From Ramlibacter sp. (GTDB taxonomy: Bacteria; Pseudomonadota; Gammaproteobacteria; Burkholderiales; Burkholderiaceae_C): DNA of 64,000 nt. How positions within the stretch are numbered: the stretch's first letter is position 1; each line of letters starts with the position of its first letter. Position numbers and translations under genes: made by a program. Positions 48,409 to 57,012 of the stretch are shown one piece after another. The stretch spans positions 186,001 to 250,000 of the forward strand of contig JAUYOG010000022.1 of assembly GCA_030695945.1 (NCBI GenBank), in the 5' to 3' direction. The notes beneath the pieces were generated by a model, which worked only from the letters and a program-made list of their open reading frames with translations, was not told where the DNA came from and searched no databases.

Positions 48409-48963
48409 ATGTTCAAGAAGACTCTGCTCGGCGCCATCGTCGCCACCGCCTCAGTGATGAGCTTGCTGCCCACGGCGGCCAACGCCCAGTATTCGGCGGT
48501 CGTGTCCGTGGCGCCCCCGGCGCCGATCCAGGAACGCACGCCGGCCCCACGCGAGGGCTATGTGTGGGCTCCGGGCCACCATGAGTGGCGCGGCAACCAG
48601 TACGTGTGGATCCCCGGCCGTTGGCTGGAGGCCCGCCAAGGCTATGAGTACCGCGAGCCACGCTGGGTCCAGCGCGCCAACGGCGAGTGGTACCTGGTGG
48701 GCAATAGCTGGGAACGGCGCGGCCCGTACGGCGACCGTGACCGCGACGGCGTAGCCAACCGCTACGACAGCGACAAGGACGGCGATGGCATCCCCAATGC
48801 TTATGACGATCGGCCGAACCGCGGCCAGTACGCCCGCAACCGCTTTGGGCCCAATGGCGACCTGGACCGTGACGGCATCCGCAACGCCGATGACCGCGAC
48901 CGCGACGGCGACGGCATCCGCAACGGCCGCGACGACTTCCCGAACGATCCGCGGCGGCATTGA
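48409..48963 (+). CDS. Secreted YXWXPGXW-repeat protein with calcium-type repeats
   Basis: 184 residues from ATG 48409 (AAAGGAG upstream). A signal peptide ends at about ANAQ. The N-terminal region has GYVWAPGHHEWRGNQYVWIP and GRWLEARQGYEYREPRW, the Trp/Tyr/Gly repeat found in small envelope proteins of Burkholderia. The C-terminal 75 residues contain five Asp-rich repeats of thrombospondin type 3 style (DRDGVANRYDSDKDGDGIPN, DLDRDGIRNADDRDRDGDGI), which are likely to bind calcium. Function unknown. A strong terminator follows. Confidence 0.8.
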   Translation: MFKKTLLGAIVATASVMSLLPTAANAQYSAVVSVAPPAPIQERTPAPREGYVWAPGHHEWRGNQYVWIPGRWLEARQGYEYREPRWVQRANGEWYLVGNSWERRGPYGDRDRDGVANRYDSDKDGDGIPNAYDDRPNRGQYARNRFGPNGDLDRDGIRNADDRDRDGDGIRNGRDDFPNDPRRH

Positions 48964-48972
48964 TCGGCCATG

Positions 48973-49002
48973 AAAAAAGCCCGGCAGCCGCCGGGCTTTT
49001 TT
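48973..49002. terminator. Bidirectional terminator
   Basis: AGCCCGGC (48978-48985) pairs with GCCGGGCT (48990-48997) across a four-base loop, flanked by a run of six A and a run of eight T, so it can stop transcripts from both the secreted-protein gene and the convergent ABC transporter operon. Confidence 0.9.
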
Positions 49003-49016
49003 TTGGGTCCCTGGCG

Positions 49017-49856
49017 TCAGAGCTTCTCGGTTTCGCCCTGCCTCGGCTGCCACTTCATCAGCCGCTTCTCGATCCGGCCCACCAGGCCGTCGAGCACCAG
49101 CGCGAAGGCCGTCAGCACGACGATCCCGGCGAACACGGTGTTGACGTCGAACGTGCCTTCGGCCTGGAGGATGAGGTAGCCCACGCCGCGCGCCGAGCCC
49201 AGGTATTCGCCGACCACGGCGCCAACGAACGCCAGCCCCACCGAGGTGTGCAGGCTCGAGAACACCCAGCTGGTGGCGCTGGGCAGGTAGACCGTGCGCA
49301 ACAGCTGCTTCCGGTTGGCGCCCAGCATACGGGCGTTGGCCAGCACCACGGGGCTCACTTCCTTCACGCCCTGGTAGACGTTGAAGAAGACGATGAAGAA
49401 CACCAGCGTGACGGCAAGTGCGACCTTGCTCCAGATCCCGAGGCCCAGCCACATGCCGAAGATCGGCGCCAGGATCACCCGCGGCATGGAGTTCGCGGCC
49501 TTGATGTACGGGTCCAGGATGGCGCTGGCCGTCGGCGCCAGCGCGAGCCACAAGCCGAACACCAGGCCCAGCACCGTGCCGATGACGAACGCCAGCACCG
49601 TCTCCAGCAGCGTGACGCCGAGGTGAACGTAGATGTCCGCGCGGCCCGGCAGCCCGTCCGGGTACGCAACGCTGGGCTCGAACCCGAACGGCATGAACCA
49701 CGACCAGATCCGCCCGGCCACCTTGACCGGCTCGCCGAGGAAGAACGCGTACTGCTGGTTGCGCGACACCAACTGCCAGGACAGCAGGAAGGCGATCAGC
49801 AGCCCCACCTGCCAGTAGCGCAGGGTCTTGCCGGAAGGGCGGATGGCTTCCCACAT
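49017..49856 (-). CDS. ABC transporter permease, SsuC/TauC/ThiX-like
   Basis: 279 residues with about six membrane helices. The binding-protein-dependent transport signature (EAA loop) appears as KEVSPVVLANARMLGANRKQ. It starts MWEAIRPSGKTLRYWQVGLL. Third gene of the importer operon, 3 bp after the ATPase gene. The family imports sulfonates, taurine, nitrate, thiamine precursors or aromatic acids, and the actual substrate is not clear. Confidence 0.9.
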   Translation of the reverse strand: MWEAIRPSGKTLRYWQVGLLIAFLLSWQLVSRNQQYAFFLGEPVKVAGRIWSWFMPFGFEPSVAYPDGLPGRADIYVHLGVTLLETVLAFVIGTVLGLVFGLWLALAPTASAILDPYIKAANSMPRVILAPIFGMWLGLGIWSKVALAVTLVFFIVFFNVYQGVKEVSPVVLANARMLGANRKQLLRTVYLPSATSWVFSSLHTSVGLAFVGAVVGEYLGSARGVGYLILQAEGTFDVNTVFAGIVVLTAFALVLDGLVGRIEKRLMKWQPRQGETEKL

Positions 49857-49859
49857 CCG

Positions 49860-50675
49860 TCAGGCCGCCTTCTTCAGTTGCTGCGCGTAGCCCTTGAGCA
49901 CCTCGTCGCGCAGCACGTTCCAGATCTGGCGATGCAGGTCGACGAAGCGCGGCATCGTCCGCACCTCCGCCACGTCGCGCGGGCGCGGCAGGTCGATGTC
50001 GAACTCGCCGATGGGGCGCGTCGCCGGGCCCGCGGAGAGCACCACGACCCGGTCACTCATCGCAATGGCTTCGTCCAGGTCGTGCGTGATGAACAGCACC
50101 GCCTTCTTTCGCGCTGCCCACAGGTCCAGCACCTCGTTTTCCATCAGCTGGCGCGTCTGGACGTCGAGCGCGCTGAAGGGCTCGTCCATGAGGATGATGT
50201 CCGGGTCGAGCGCGAGCACCTGGGCGAGCGCGGTGCGCTTGCGCATGCCGCCGGAAAGCTGGTGCGGATAGCGATCGCCGAAGTCCGCGAGCCCCACCCG
50301 CTCCAGCCATGCTTGCGCCTGCGCGCGGGCATCGGCCTCGGGCACGCCGCGGTACTGAAGGCCCACCATCACGTTGTCGATCGCGCTGCGCCAGGGCATC
50401 AGCGCCTCGGTCTGGAACATGTAGCCGGCGCGGCGGTTGATGCCCTGCAACGGTTCCCCGAACACCTTGACCTCGCCCGACGACGCCTCGAGCAGGCCGG
50501 CGCCGATGTTGAGGAGCGTGGACTTGCCGCAGCCCGTGGGCCCGACGACGGAGACGAACTCACCGGCCCGGACGCGCAGCGTCGTGTCCGCTACCGCCGT
50601 GTACCGCTGCGCCGGGTCGTCCGGGGAGTGGAAGGTGACGCTGATGCGATCGAGTTCCAGCGCGTACGGCGACAT
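49860..50675 (-). CDS. ABC transporter ATP-binding protein, SsuB/TauB-like
   Basis: 271 residues. Walker A GPTGCGKSTLLN, signature LSGGMRKRTALAQVL, Walker B DIILMDEPFSALD and the switch His in LFITHDLDEAIAMSD are all intact. It lies between the solute-binding protein gene (9 bp) and the permease gene (3 bp). Confidence 0.95.
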   Translation of the reverse strand: MSPYALELDRISVTFHSPDDPAQRYTAVADTTLRVRAGEFVSVVGPTGCGKSTLLNIGAGLLEASSGEVKVFGEPLQGINRRAGYMFQTEALMPWRSAIDNVMVGLQYRGVPEADARAQAQAWLERVGLADFGDRYPHQLSGGMRKRTALAQVLALDPDIILMDEPFSALDVQTRQLMENEVLDLWAARKKAVLFITHDLDEAIAMSDRVVVLSAGPATRPIGEFDIDLPRPRDVAEVRTMPRFVDLHRQIWNVLRDEVLKGYAQQLKKAA

Positions 50676-50684
50676 GTCCGCCGC

Positions 50685-51731
50685 TTACGCCTTGAACTTG
50701 TCCTTCGCCCGGCGCGCGAATTCGTTGGTGTAGGTCTTGGCCAGCTCGATGCGCTCGGCCTTGATGTTGGGGTCGAAGCTCGTCAGCGCCTTCAACGCCG
50801 TGCGCGGACCCTCGTCGCTCATGATGCCGTCCAGCGCGATCGCCTCGCGGACCTTGTTGAACGAGGCGAGGTAGAGCGCGCGGTCCCCCAGCAGGTAGCC
50901 CTCGGGCACGGTCTTGATGATGTCGCTGGGGCCTGCCGTCTGCAGCCACTTCAGGCCGTGGACGATGGCGTTGGCCAGGGCCTGGCAGGTGTTCGGGTTC
51001 TTCTGCACGAACTCACCGTGCGTGTAGAAGCACGCCGCCGGCATCGGGCCGCCGAAGACGTCCAGCGTGCCCTTGAGCGTGCGCGTGTCGCTGATGATCT
51101 TCACCTCGCCCTTTTGCTCCAGCATGGTCATCACCGGGTCGGTGTTGCTCATGGCGTCGATCTGGCCGGAGCGCAGCGCCGCCAGGGCGCCGGCCGACGT
51201 GCCGACGCCGACGAAGCTGACGTCGCTGGCCTTGATGCCAGCGCGGGAGAGCACCAGGTTCGCCACCATGTTGGTCGAGGAGCCCGGCGCCGAGACGCCG
51301 ATCTTCTTGCCTCGCAGGTCGGACAGCGCACGGTAATTGGGCAGCGCCTTGGTGGACACGCCCATCGCGATCTGCGGCGCCCGGCCCATCAGCACGATCG
51401 ACTGGATGAACTGGTTCTTGCTCTGCATGTTGATGGTGTGCTCGTAGGCGCCGCTCACCACGTCGGCGGAGCCACCGACCAGGGCCTGCAGAGCGCGCGC
51501 GCCGCCGGCGAAATCGGAGATCTCGACATCGAGGCCTTCGGCCTTGAAATACCCCAGCTGCTCCGCGATGGTGAGCGGCAGGTAGTAGAACGCGGCCTTG
51601 CCGCCGACGGCGATCGAGACCTTGCTCTTCTCGAGCTTGTTCTGCGCGCGCAATGCGGGCGCGGCGAGTGATGCCGCTGCGAGCGCGGCCGCCGACGTGA
51701 ACGTACGGCGCGTGATGGGACTGATTTTCAT
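50685..51731 (-). CDS. ABC transporter substrate-binding protein, NMT1/SsuA-like
   Basis: 348 residues from ATG 51731. The signal begins ITRRTFTSAAALAAASLAAP, a twin-arginine-like pattern with cleavage near ALRAQ. The NMT1-type fold shows YYLPLTIAEQLGYFKAEGLD, DFAGGARALQALVGGSADVV and GSSTNMVANLVLSRAGI. It heads the importer operon. The ligand cannot be told from sequence: sulfonates, aromatic acids or thiamine-type precursors are all seen in the family. Confidence 0.92.
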   Translation of the reverse strand: MKISPITRRTFTSAAALAAASLAAPALRAQNKLEKSKVSIAVGGKAAFYYLPLTIAEQLGYFKAEGLDVEISDFAGGARALQALVGGSADVVSGAYEHTINMQSKNQFIQSIVLMGRAPQIAMGVSTKALPNYRALSDLRGKKIGVSAPGSSTNMVANLVLSRAGIKASDVSFVGVGTSAGALAALRSGQIDAMSNTDPVMTMLEQKGEVKIISDTRTLKGTLDVFGGPMPAACFYTHGEFVQKNPNTCQALANAIVHGLKWLQTAGPSDIIKTVPEGYLLGDRALYLASFNKVREAIALDGIMSDEGPRTALKALTSFDPNIKAERIELAKTYTNEFARRAKDKFKA

Positions 51732-51825
51732 TGGGAAGAACCTCTCCTGACCTAGCCCAGCGAGGTTAGTCACGATGCTGCACCACCGCATCGGGAACAT
51801 CCCGTGCGGGTTTCCACGTAAGCGT

Positions 51826-52245
51826 TCAGCGGTACCCGGAGAAGAGGATGCCGACGTTGGCGAGCAGCGCCAGCGCCCAGATGGCGGACCGGATCGTGGG
51901 CAGGCCCGCCACGTACATCGCGATGTAGATCACCCGCAGGGTGACGAAAAGCACCGCCAGGATGTCCAGCCGCCCCTGGGGCGCGCCGAGCTGGTGGGCA
52001 ATGATCACCGCCCCGATGAAGAAGGGCAGCGCCTCGAAGCTGTTGGCCTGCGCCGCATTGGCGCGGGCCTGCCAGTCGGTCTGGCGGGCCAGCCACGCGC
52101 GCGGGTTGTCGTTGTCGAAACCGCCTTCCTTGCGGCGCTTGCCGAAGCCCGGCGCCTTCGCGATCCAGGCGCACGCGAACGGCAGGAGCGCCGAGGCCAG
52201 GACACACCAGTACGCCACGGTGAACCGTGCGAATTGCATCGCCAT
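51826..52245 (-). CDS. MAPEG family membrane protein
   Basis: 139 residues with four hydrophobic segments. The MAPEG loop is seen in RANAAQANSFEALPFFIGAV (Asn and Glu glutathione-site pattern), and FVTLRVIYIAMYVAGLPTIR is the later conserved helix. Eukaryotic relatives are glutathione- and eicosanoid-metabolising enzymes. Bacterial roles are poorly known. It follows recR by 13 bp and is probably cotranscribed. Confidence 0.88.
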   Translation of the reverse strand: MAMQFARFTVAYWCVLASALLPFACAWIAKAPGFGKRRKEGGFDNDNPRAWLARQTDWQARANAAQANSFEALPFFIGAVIIAHQLGAPQGRLDILAVLFVTLRVIYIAMYVAGLPTIRSAIWALALLANVGILFSGYR

Positions 52246-52258
52246 CTCCTCTGATTGC

Positions 52259-52849
52259 TTATCTTCTGTCCACCAACGCGTGCGCGATGGTCCCCAGGTC
52301 CACGTATTCGAGTTCGCTGCCCGCCGGCACCCCGCGAGCGAGCCGCGTCACGTTCAACCCCCGGGCCTTGAGCGCTTCAGCGATCACGTGCGCCGTGGCC
52401 TCGCCTTCCGCCGTGAAATTCGTCGCCAGGATTACCTCCTGCACCACCCCATCCGTCGCACGGTCGAACAGCTTCGCCAGGCCGATGTCCTTCGGGCCGA
52501 TGCCATCCAGCGGGCTGAGCTTTCCCATGAGCACGAAGTACAGCCCCTTGAACGCCGCGGTGCGCTCCAGCGCCGCCTGGTCGGCCGGCGTTTCCACCAC
52601 GCACAGCTTGCTGCGGTCGCGCCGCGGGTCCAGGCAGGTGGCGCACACCTCGTTCTCGGTGAACGTGTGGCACAAGGTGCAGTGCCGGATCTGCGTGGCC
52701 GCCTGCTCCAGCGCCTGCGCCAGCACCTGGGCGCCCGGGCGATCGTGCTGCAGGAGGTGGAACGCCATGCGCGAGGCCGACTTCACCCCCACGCCCGGCA
52801 GGCGGCGCAGCGCCTCGATCAGGGCGTTCAGGGCATTGGTGTCGGCCAT
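52259..52849 (-). CDS. recR: Recombination mediator RecR
   Basis: Acts with RecF and RecO to load RecA at single-strand gaps. 196 residues. Helix-hairpin-helix [20 protein letters not shown], the C4 zinc finger [16 protein letters not shown], and a Toprim domain ([16 protein letters not shown]). The order dnaX-ybaB-recR is conserved in bacteria. Confidence 0.97.
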   Translation of the reverse strand: MADTNALNALIEALRRLPGVGVKSASRMAFHLLQHDRPGAQVLAQALEQAATQIRHCTLCHTFTENEVCATCLDPRRDRSKLCVVETPADQAALERTAAFKGLYFVLMGKLSPLDGIGPKDIGLAKLFDRATDGVVQEVILATNFTAEGEATAHVIAEALKARGLNVTRLARGVPAGSELEYVDLGTIAHALVDRR

Positions 52850-52865
52850 TGGTATCGCGCGGGGC

Positions 52866-53198
52866 CTAGAACGGGAACTTCATGCCGCCCGGCAGCGAGG
52901 GCATCCCGGCCGAAATCTTGCCCAGCTTCTCCTGCGAGGTCTCTTCGGCCTTGCGCACGGCGGCATTGAACGCCGCCGCGACGAGGTCCTCGAGCATGTC
53001 CTTGTCGTCCGCGAGCAGGCTCGGGTCGATGGCGACACGCCTGACATCGTGCTTGCAGGTCATGGTCACCTTCACGAGGCCCGCCCCCGATTCCCCGGTG
53101 ACCTCGATGGTGGCGAGCTCGTCCTGCGCCTTCTTGAGGTTGTCCTGCATGGCCTGGGCCTGCTTCATGAGGCCGGCGAGTTGTCCCTTGTTGAACAT
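52866..53198 (-). CDS. Nucleoid-associated protein, YbaB/EbfC family
   Basis: 110 residues from ATG 53198 with AAAGGA upstream. Dimeric DNA-binding protein of the nucleoid. Recognisable as [39 protein letters not shown] and [18 protein letters not shown]. It lies between dnaX and recR, the usual position. Confidence 0.95.
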   Translation of the reverse strand: MFNKGQLAGLMKQAQAMQDNLKKAQDELATIEVTGESGAGLVKVTMTCKHDVRRVAIDPSLLADDKDMLEDLVAAAFNAAVRKAEETSQEKLGKISAGMPSLPGGMKFPF

Positions 53199-53226
53199 GG
53201 TGGGTCCTTTCTCTGGTCCGCTATTT

Positions 53227-54975
53227 TCAATTCGTTGGCTTGATGCTTCCAGGCACGATTTTCGCGCCAAAGTCGCGCATCATGTCCTGGACGAAAGGGT
53301 CCGCCAGGATGGCCTCCTCGGCGGCGCGTTGCCTCTCCGCGGCCGCTGCGGCGTTGCGCCGTGCCGGGCTGTCCGTGATGGTGCCGACTTCGACACTGAG
53401 TTTCACCGGGTGCCCGGCCGCCTGCAAGGCGTTCTGCAGGCGCTCCCGGCTGGCGGGCTGGTTCAGGGATTCGCGCTCCACGCGCAGCATCCAGTACCCT
53501 TCGTCGCGGTCCACCAGTTGCGACTGCAGCGCGAGCTCGCGCACCAGCGCCGTGACGACCTCGCGCTCGACCAGGCCGCTCACCGTGGCGTGCCAGAAGT
53601 CGCCTTCTTCCGTGGGCACCAGCTGCCCCGCCGCCGGGAGCCTGTCCCGCGCCGACTCGAGCTGCACACGCACCGGCACACCGACGACCTCGCCGGCAGG
53701 CCGGCCGTCGACCGCCCCCGGCGGCCGCTGCGGCGCTTTGGGCGGGGCAGGCTCCACGACCGGCAGCACGCGCCCCGGCGGCGCGCCGACCGCGGGCACG
53801 GCAGTCCGCGCCGGCAAAGACGCCTGCAACGGTGCACGCACCGGCGTGCGAGTTTCATTCAGAGTTTTTTTTTGAGCCGGGCCCTTGAAGGCCAGCAACC
53901 TCAGCAGCACCATGGTCAGCGCCGCGTATTCGTCGGGCGCCAGGCCGAGCTCGGCTCGCCCGTGCAGGCACATGCTGTAGAGCAACTGCGTCTCGTCCGC
54001 GGGCAGCAAGCCCGCCAGCCGCGCGATCTCGGCCGATTCGCTGTCCGTCATGTCGGCCGCGGAAGGCACGGCCTGGATCACGGCCATGCGCTGCAGCACG
54101 GCGCTCATCTCTTCCAGCGTCGAAGCGGCGCTGAAGCCATGGAGGCGCAGCTCCTCGGAGATCTCCACCACGGCCTTGCCGTCCGATTGCGCGAGCGCAT
54201 CGACCAGGCGGAACACATGGCTCGTGTCCACGCTGCCGAGCATCTGGCGCACCGCCGCTTCCTCGAGCTTGCCACCGCCGTAGGCGATCGCCTGGTCGGC
54301 CAGCGACAGGCCGTCCCGCATGGAGCCGCGCGCGGCGCGCGACAGCAGCCGCAGGGCCTGGGGTTCGGCTTGCACGCCCTCGGCCTCCAGCACATGGGCC
54401 AGATGCTCCTGCACGGTTTCCGGGGCCATGGGCCGCAGGTTGAATTGCAGGCATCGGGACAGGACGGTGACCGGCACCTTCTGCGGATCGGTCGTCGCCA
54501 GCACGAACTTGAGGTACTCGGGCGGCTCTTCCAGTGTCTTGAGCATCGCGTTGAACGCGTGCCCGGTGAGCATGTGCACTTCGTCGATCATGAAGACCTT
54601 GAAGCGGCCCTGCACCGGCTTGTACACCGCCTGTTCCAGCAGCGACTGCACTTCGTCGACGCCGCGGTTGGATGCTGCGTCCAGCTCCGTGTAATCGACG
54701 AAGCGCCCGCTGTCGATGTCCACGCAGGCCTGGCACACGCCGCACGGCGTCGCGGTGATGCCGCCCTGCCCGTCCGGGCCCTGGCAGTTGAGCGACTTGG
54801 CGAGCAGACGCGACACGGTCGTCTTGCCGACGCCCCGCGTGCCGGTGAAGAGATACGCATGATGCAGCCGCTGCTGGGTCAATGCGTTCGACAATGCCTG
54901 CACCACATGCCCCTGCCCGACCATCTCCGTGAAGGTCTTGGGCCGGTATTTGCGGGCGAGCACGACATAGGACAT
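53227..54975 (-). CDS. dnaX: DNA polymerase III subunits tau and gamma
   Basis: Clamp-loader ATPase. 582 residues. AAA+ domain with Walker [17 protein letters not shown], zinc module [20 protein letters not shown] (four Cys including the following segment), Walker [11 protein letters not shown], the sensor 1 region and the SRC finger ([11 protein letters not shown]). Domain III ends near residue 370, exactly where the coding strand has nine consecutive A (53873-53865). A -1 shift there gives a stop after KKNSE, a gamma-like product of 373 residues. The tau-specific part is Pro-rich and then DnaE-binding. Confidence 0.96.
   Translation of the reverse strand: MSYVVLARKYRPKTFTEMVGQGHVVQALSNALTQQRLHHAYLFTGTRGVGKTTVSRLLAKSLNCQGPDGQGGITATPCGVCQACVDIDSGRFVDYTELDAASNRGVDEVQSLLEQAVYKPVQGRFKVFMIDEVHMLTGHAFNAMLKTLEEPPEYLKFVLATTDPQKVPVTVLSRCLQFNLRPMAPETVQEHLAHVLEAEGVQAEPQALRLLSRAARGSMRDGLSLADQAIAYGGGKLEEAAVRQMLGSVDTSHVFRLVDALAQSDGKAVVEISEELRLHGFSAASTLEEMSAVLQRMAVIQAVPSAADMTDSESAEIARLAGLLPADETQLLYSMCLHGRAELGLAPDEYAALTMVLLRLLAFKGPAQKKTLNETRTPVRAPLQASLPARTAVPAVGAPPGRVLPVVEPAPPKAPQRPPGAVDGRPAGEVVGVPVRVQLESARDRLPAAGQLVPTEEGDFWHATVSGLVEREVVTALVRELALQSQLVDRDEGYWMLRVERESLNQPASRERLQNALQAAGHPVKLSVEVGTITDSPARRNAAAAAERQRAAEEAILADPFVQDMMRDFGAKIVPGSIKPTN
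53837..53874 (-). promoter_or_regulatory. Candidate dnaX frameshift/slippage signal
   Basis: On the coding strand a C is followed by nine A (53873-53865, codons 368-371). A CGCAC/GTGCG stem with loop GCCG lies 14 bases further (53850-53837). The -1 frame reads AAC TCT GAA TGA directly after the run, so slippage or ribosomal -1 shifting yields a 373-residue gamma-type subunit, as known for dnaX of E. coli (ribosomal) and Thermus thermophilus (A9 transcriptional slippage). Confidence 0.7.
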
Positions 54976-55057
54976 GCGGGCGATTCTACGGGTTGGGCTG
55001 GTGCGCCCCTCGCCGCGCCGAACCGCAGGACCGCCGCCGGCGCCACGTCCTCAGTGC

Positions 55058-55984
55058 TCAGGGCTGCGGCAAAACGCGAATCACCACGCTCGCTCTTTGC
55101 CCGTCAGCATTCGCCACTGTCATCAGCGTTGTGGCCCGCACCGCGCTGACGGCCTGAACAACGACATTGGTCGCGCTCACACTGATCACTTGGGCAACCC
55201 CACTGTCAGCGAAGGTGACCGTTGGCACTGTAGGGGTCGTGGACCCGCCGGAGAGTTGGAATGCGAGTATTTCACTTGTCCGGAAGTCTGCGGACTCAGG
55301 ACTGACCAGGAAAAGCGGGTTTGTCGGGCACGGACTATCCGTAATGGACGTACTCACATCTGAGGTTGCTGAATGACCCTGGCTGTCGAGCACCGTCAGT
55401 GTGGACGGCACGACGACAGCGATGCCGCCGGGCGTCTGAACGGGGCCATAAGCAAAGTCTGCAAGGAAATAGTGCCGACCGTCGCCCAGCGCAATGGGAG
55501 AGCTAACAGGAGCACTGAAATTGTTAGTGGTCAGCACTCGGAACGGCGCGGTCCCGCCATTGAAAATGAAGGGAACCCGAGTTGTACAGTTGCCCACAGA
55601 CAAAGACGCCGGCGTCACTGCCAGTGGCCCGTTGAAGCCGGGAGTAACGACCGTCACGTTGAAGCTGAGCTTGCTTCCCGCTGAATCCGCTATTGAAACC
55701 ATGGCAGACCCTGGCGTAAGTCCCGTCAAATTGACGGAAAGTCCGTCCGTGGTCGCTCTGACGACGTTCGGATTCCCGCTCGACGCCGAGTAAAGCGGCG
55801 TCCCGCCGTTGAGCCGATAGGATACGGTCGCACCGGCATCCAGGGTGACCTGGGCCGGGGCGGTGGTAAACAGCGCTGCGTCTGGATTGAATGGCGTGTC
55901 TCCTCCGCCTCCGCAGCCTGGGAGTGCGAGTGGTATCGCGAGCATGGCCGCAACGAGGATCGAACGGTGGAGAATAGTGCTCAC
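55058..55984 (-). CDS. Putative lipoprotein with Ig-like domains
   Basis: 308 residues. The lipoprotein signal is VAAMLAIPLALPGC with a Gly-rich segment following. Three beta-rich, Thr/Ser/Val-rich modules of about 85 residues follow (AQVTLDAGATVSYRLNGGTP; LAVTPASLSVGNCTTRVPFI; a third around FAFQLSGGST-like sequence), resembling bacterial Ig-like domains. The base composition looks less GC-rich than the neighbours. It lies between dnaX and the SRP RNA gene. Function unknown, probably surface or periplasmic. Confidence 0.75.
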   Translation of the reverse strand: MSTILHRSILVAAMLAIPLALPGCGGGGDTPFNPDAALFTTAPAQVTLDAGATVSYRLNGGTPLYSASSGNPNVVRATTDGLSVNLTGLTPGSAMVSIADSAGSKLSFNVTVVTPGFNGPLAVTPASLSVGNCTTRVPFIFNGGTAPFRVLTTNNFSAPVSSPIALGDGRHYFLADFAYGPVQTPGGIAVVVPSTLTVLDSQGHSATSDVSTSITDSPCPTNPLFLVSPESADFRTSEILAFQLSGGSTTPTVPTVTFADSGVAQVISVSATNVVVQAVSAVRATTLMTVANADGQRASVVIRVLPQP

Positions 55985-55988
55985 GATG

Positions 55989-56032
55989 GGCTCCAGATGG
56001 TTACAGGATGCTTCAGCTTAAGCACTGGAGCC
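55989..56032. repeat. Inverted repeat GGCTCCAG-N28-CTGGAGCC
   Basis: A perfect 8-bp inverted repeat (55989-55996 and 56025-56032) directly upstream of the Ig-like lipoprotein gene. It may be an operator or an RNA hairpin in its leader. I see no promoter I would defend. Confidence 0.35.
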
Positions 56033-56205
56033 GAGATGGGTATGGGGAAATGATCCCTAATTCGTCGGAGAAATTGACTAGTCAGCTAGGACAGCACAAC
56101 TACTCGATGGCCAGTTATGCGACCTGAGTGGGCACGGATACCACCAGAGAACCGAGAGTAACTGTTGAGGTGAACCACTCCGGCCAGGAGGCATCGCGGA
56201 GCACC

Positions 56206-56211
56206 TACAAT
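56206..56211 (+). promoter_or_regulatory. -10 element of the ffs promoter
   Basis: TACAAT lies seven bases before the first base of the SRP RNA stem. No good -35 is seen at 16-18 bp, only weak matches. Confidence 0.5.
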
Positions 56212-56217
56212 ATCGGC

Positions 56218-56313
56218 TGACGGGCCTCCCCGCATGGTGAAGCGGCCAACTGGGTCAGGTGGGGAACCAAGCAGCCCTAACTGTGGAGCCAGTGCCGGGG
56301 GTAAGGCTCGTCA
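56218..56313 (+). ncRNA. ffs: Signal recognition particle RNA (4.5S-type)
   Basis: RNA that binds Ffh and guides membrane proteins to FtsY. The conserved domain IV is clear: GTCAGGTGGGGAACCAAGCA, where GGAA is the tetraloop closed by TGG/CCA, and TCAGG and AGCAGCC form the Ffh-binding symmetric and asymmetric loops. The outer stem pairs GACG-GCCT-CCCC (56219-56231) with GGGG-AGGC-CGTC (56297-56312). Length of about 96 nt fits a small bacterial SRP RNA. It lies upstream of and divergent from dnaX, separated by a lipoprotein gene; in Bacillus scr lies directly before dnaX. Confidence 0.9.
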
Positions 56314-56447
56314 ACCTCTTCTCACGGATGCGTTCTGGATCAGGCACTTCGCTGCACTTGGACCTCCGAACAGCCCCATCTGTAGCACCTGCCTGTAGCA
56401 CCTCGGGTGTGGCTTGGGCGACATGAGGTGCGTATCAGCGGTCACGC

Positions 56448-56478
56448 TTGACCTTGCCATGATGTCAGGGTTCACATT
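56448..56478 (+). promoter_or_regulatory. MerR-family (CueR/HmrR-like) promoter and operator
   Basis: A TTGACC -35 (56448-56453) is followed after 19 bp by CACATT (56473-56478), the extended spacer characteristic of promoters activated by MerR-type regulators. In between lies an imperfect dyad, ACCTTGCC to TCAGGGT (56451-56471), similar to copper-responsive CueR sites. The DUF4396 gene starts 31 bp downstream. No MerR-family gene is in the window. Confidence 0.65.
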
Positions 56479-56508
56479 ATGCAGCTCCAACTTTTTCAGG
56501 AGCCTGCC

Positions 56509-57009
56509 ATGAACCACGTCCACGGTGACCATCGCCACCAGGGCCACGCCGCATCGCGCGTCGGTGCCCCAAATCTCAACGTGATCGCCTTCTGGGCCAC
56601 CCTCCACTGCCTTTCTGGCTGTGCAGTCGGTGAGGTGCTGGGCATGGTGATGGGCACCGCTCTCGGCATGTCGAACATCATGACCATCCTGTTGGCGGTG
56701 GTCCTGGCCTTCGCCTTCGGCTATGCGTTCACGATGGCCCCGCTGCTGCGGGCCGGTATACCCATCCGGCGGGCGGCGCGGCTTGCCCTGGCCGCAGACA
56801 CCGTGTCCATCGCCATCATGGAGATCGTGGACAACCTGATCATGCTGGCCGTGCCGGGCGCGATGGATGCCCCGTTGTCATCGGGCCTGTTCTGGGGCGC
56901 GCTCGCGTTCTCGTTGTTCGTCGCGGCGGTGGTCGCATATCCTGTGAACCGCTGGTTGATCGGCCGGGGGGCCGGACATGCAGTCGTTCATGCTCACCAT
57001 CAACACTGA
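56509..57009 (+). CDS. DUF4396 domain membrane protein, probably metal-related
   Basis: 166 residues from ATG 56509, with AGGAG six bases upstream. His-rich N terminus (NHVHGDHRHQGH) and C terminus (HAVVHAHHQH) flank four predicted membrane helices. Starts NLNVIAFWATLHCLSGCAVG, with Cys and His that could bind metal, and contains GYAFTMAPLLRAGIPIRRAA and LALAADTVSIAIMEIVDNL. DUF4396 proteins occur near copper or heavy-metal resistance genes. The MerR-type promoter and His-rich ends support a metal stress role, though this is inference. Confidence 0.8.
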   Translation: MNHVHGDHRHQGHAASRVGAPNLNVIAFWATLHCLSGCAVGEVLGMVMGTALGMSNIMTILLAVVLAFAFGYAFTMAPLLRAGIPIRRAARLALAADTVSIAIMEIVDNLIMLAVPGAMDAPLSSGLFWGALAFSLFVAAVVAYPVNRWLIGRGAGHAVVHAHHQH

Positions 57010-57012
57010 GAA

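Noticed and set aside
49017-51731. Assigning the ABC transporter to taurine or sulfonate uptake
   Set aside because: No desulfonating oxygenase genes (ssuD, tauD) or other substrate clues adjoin it.
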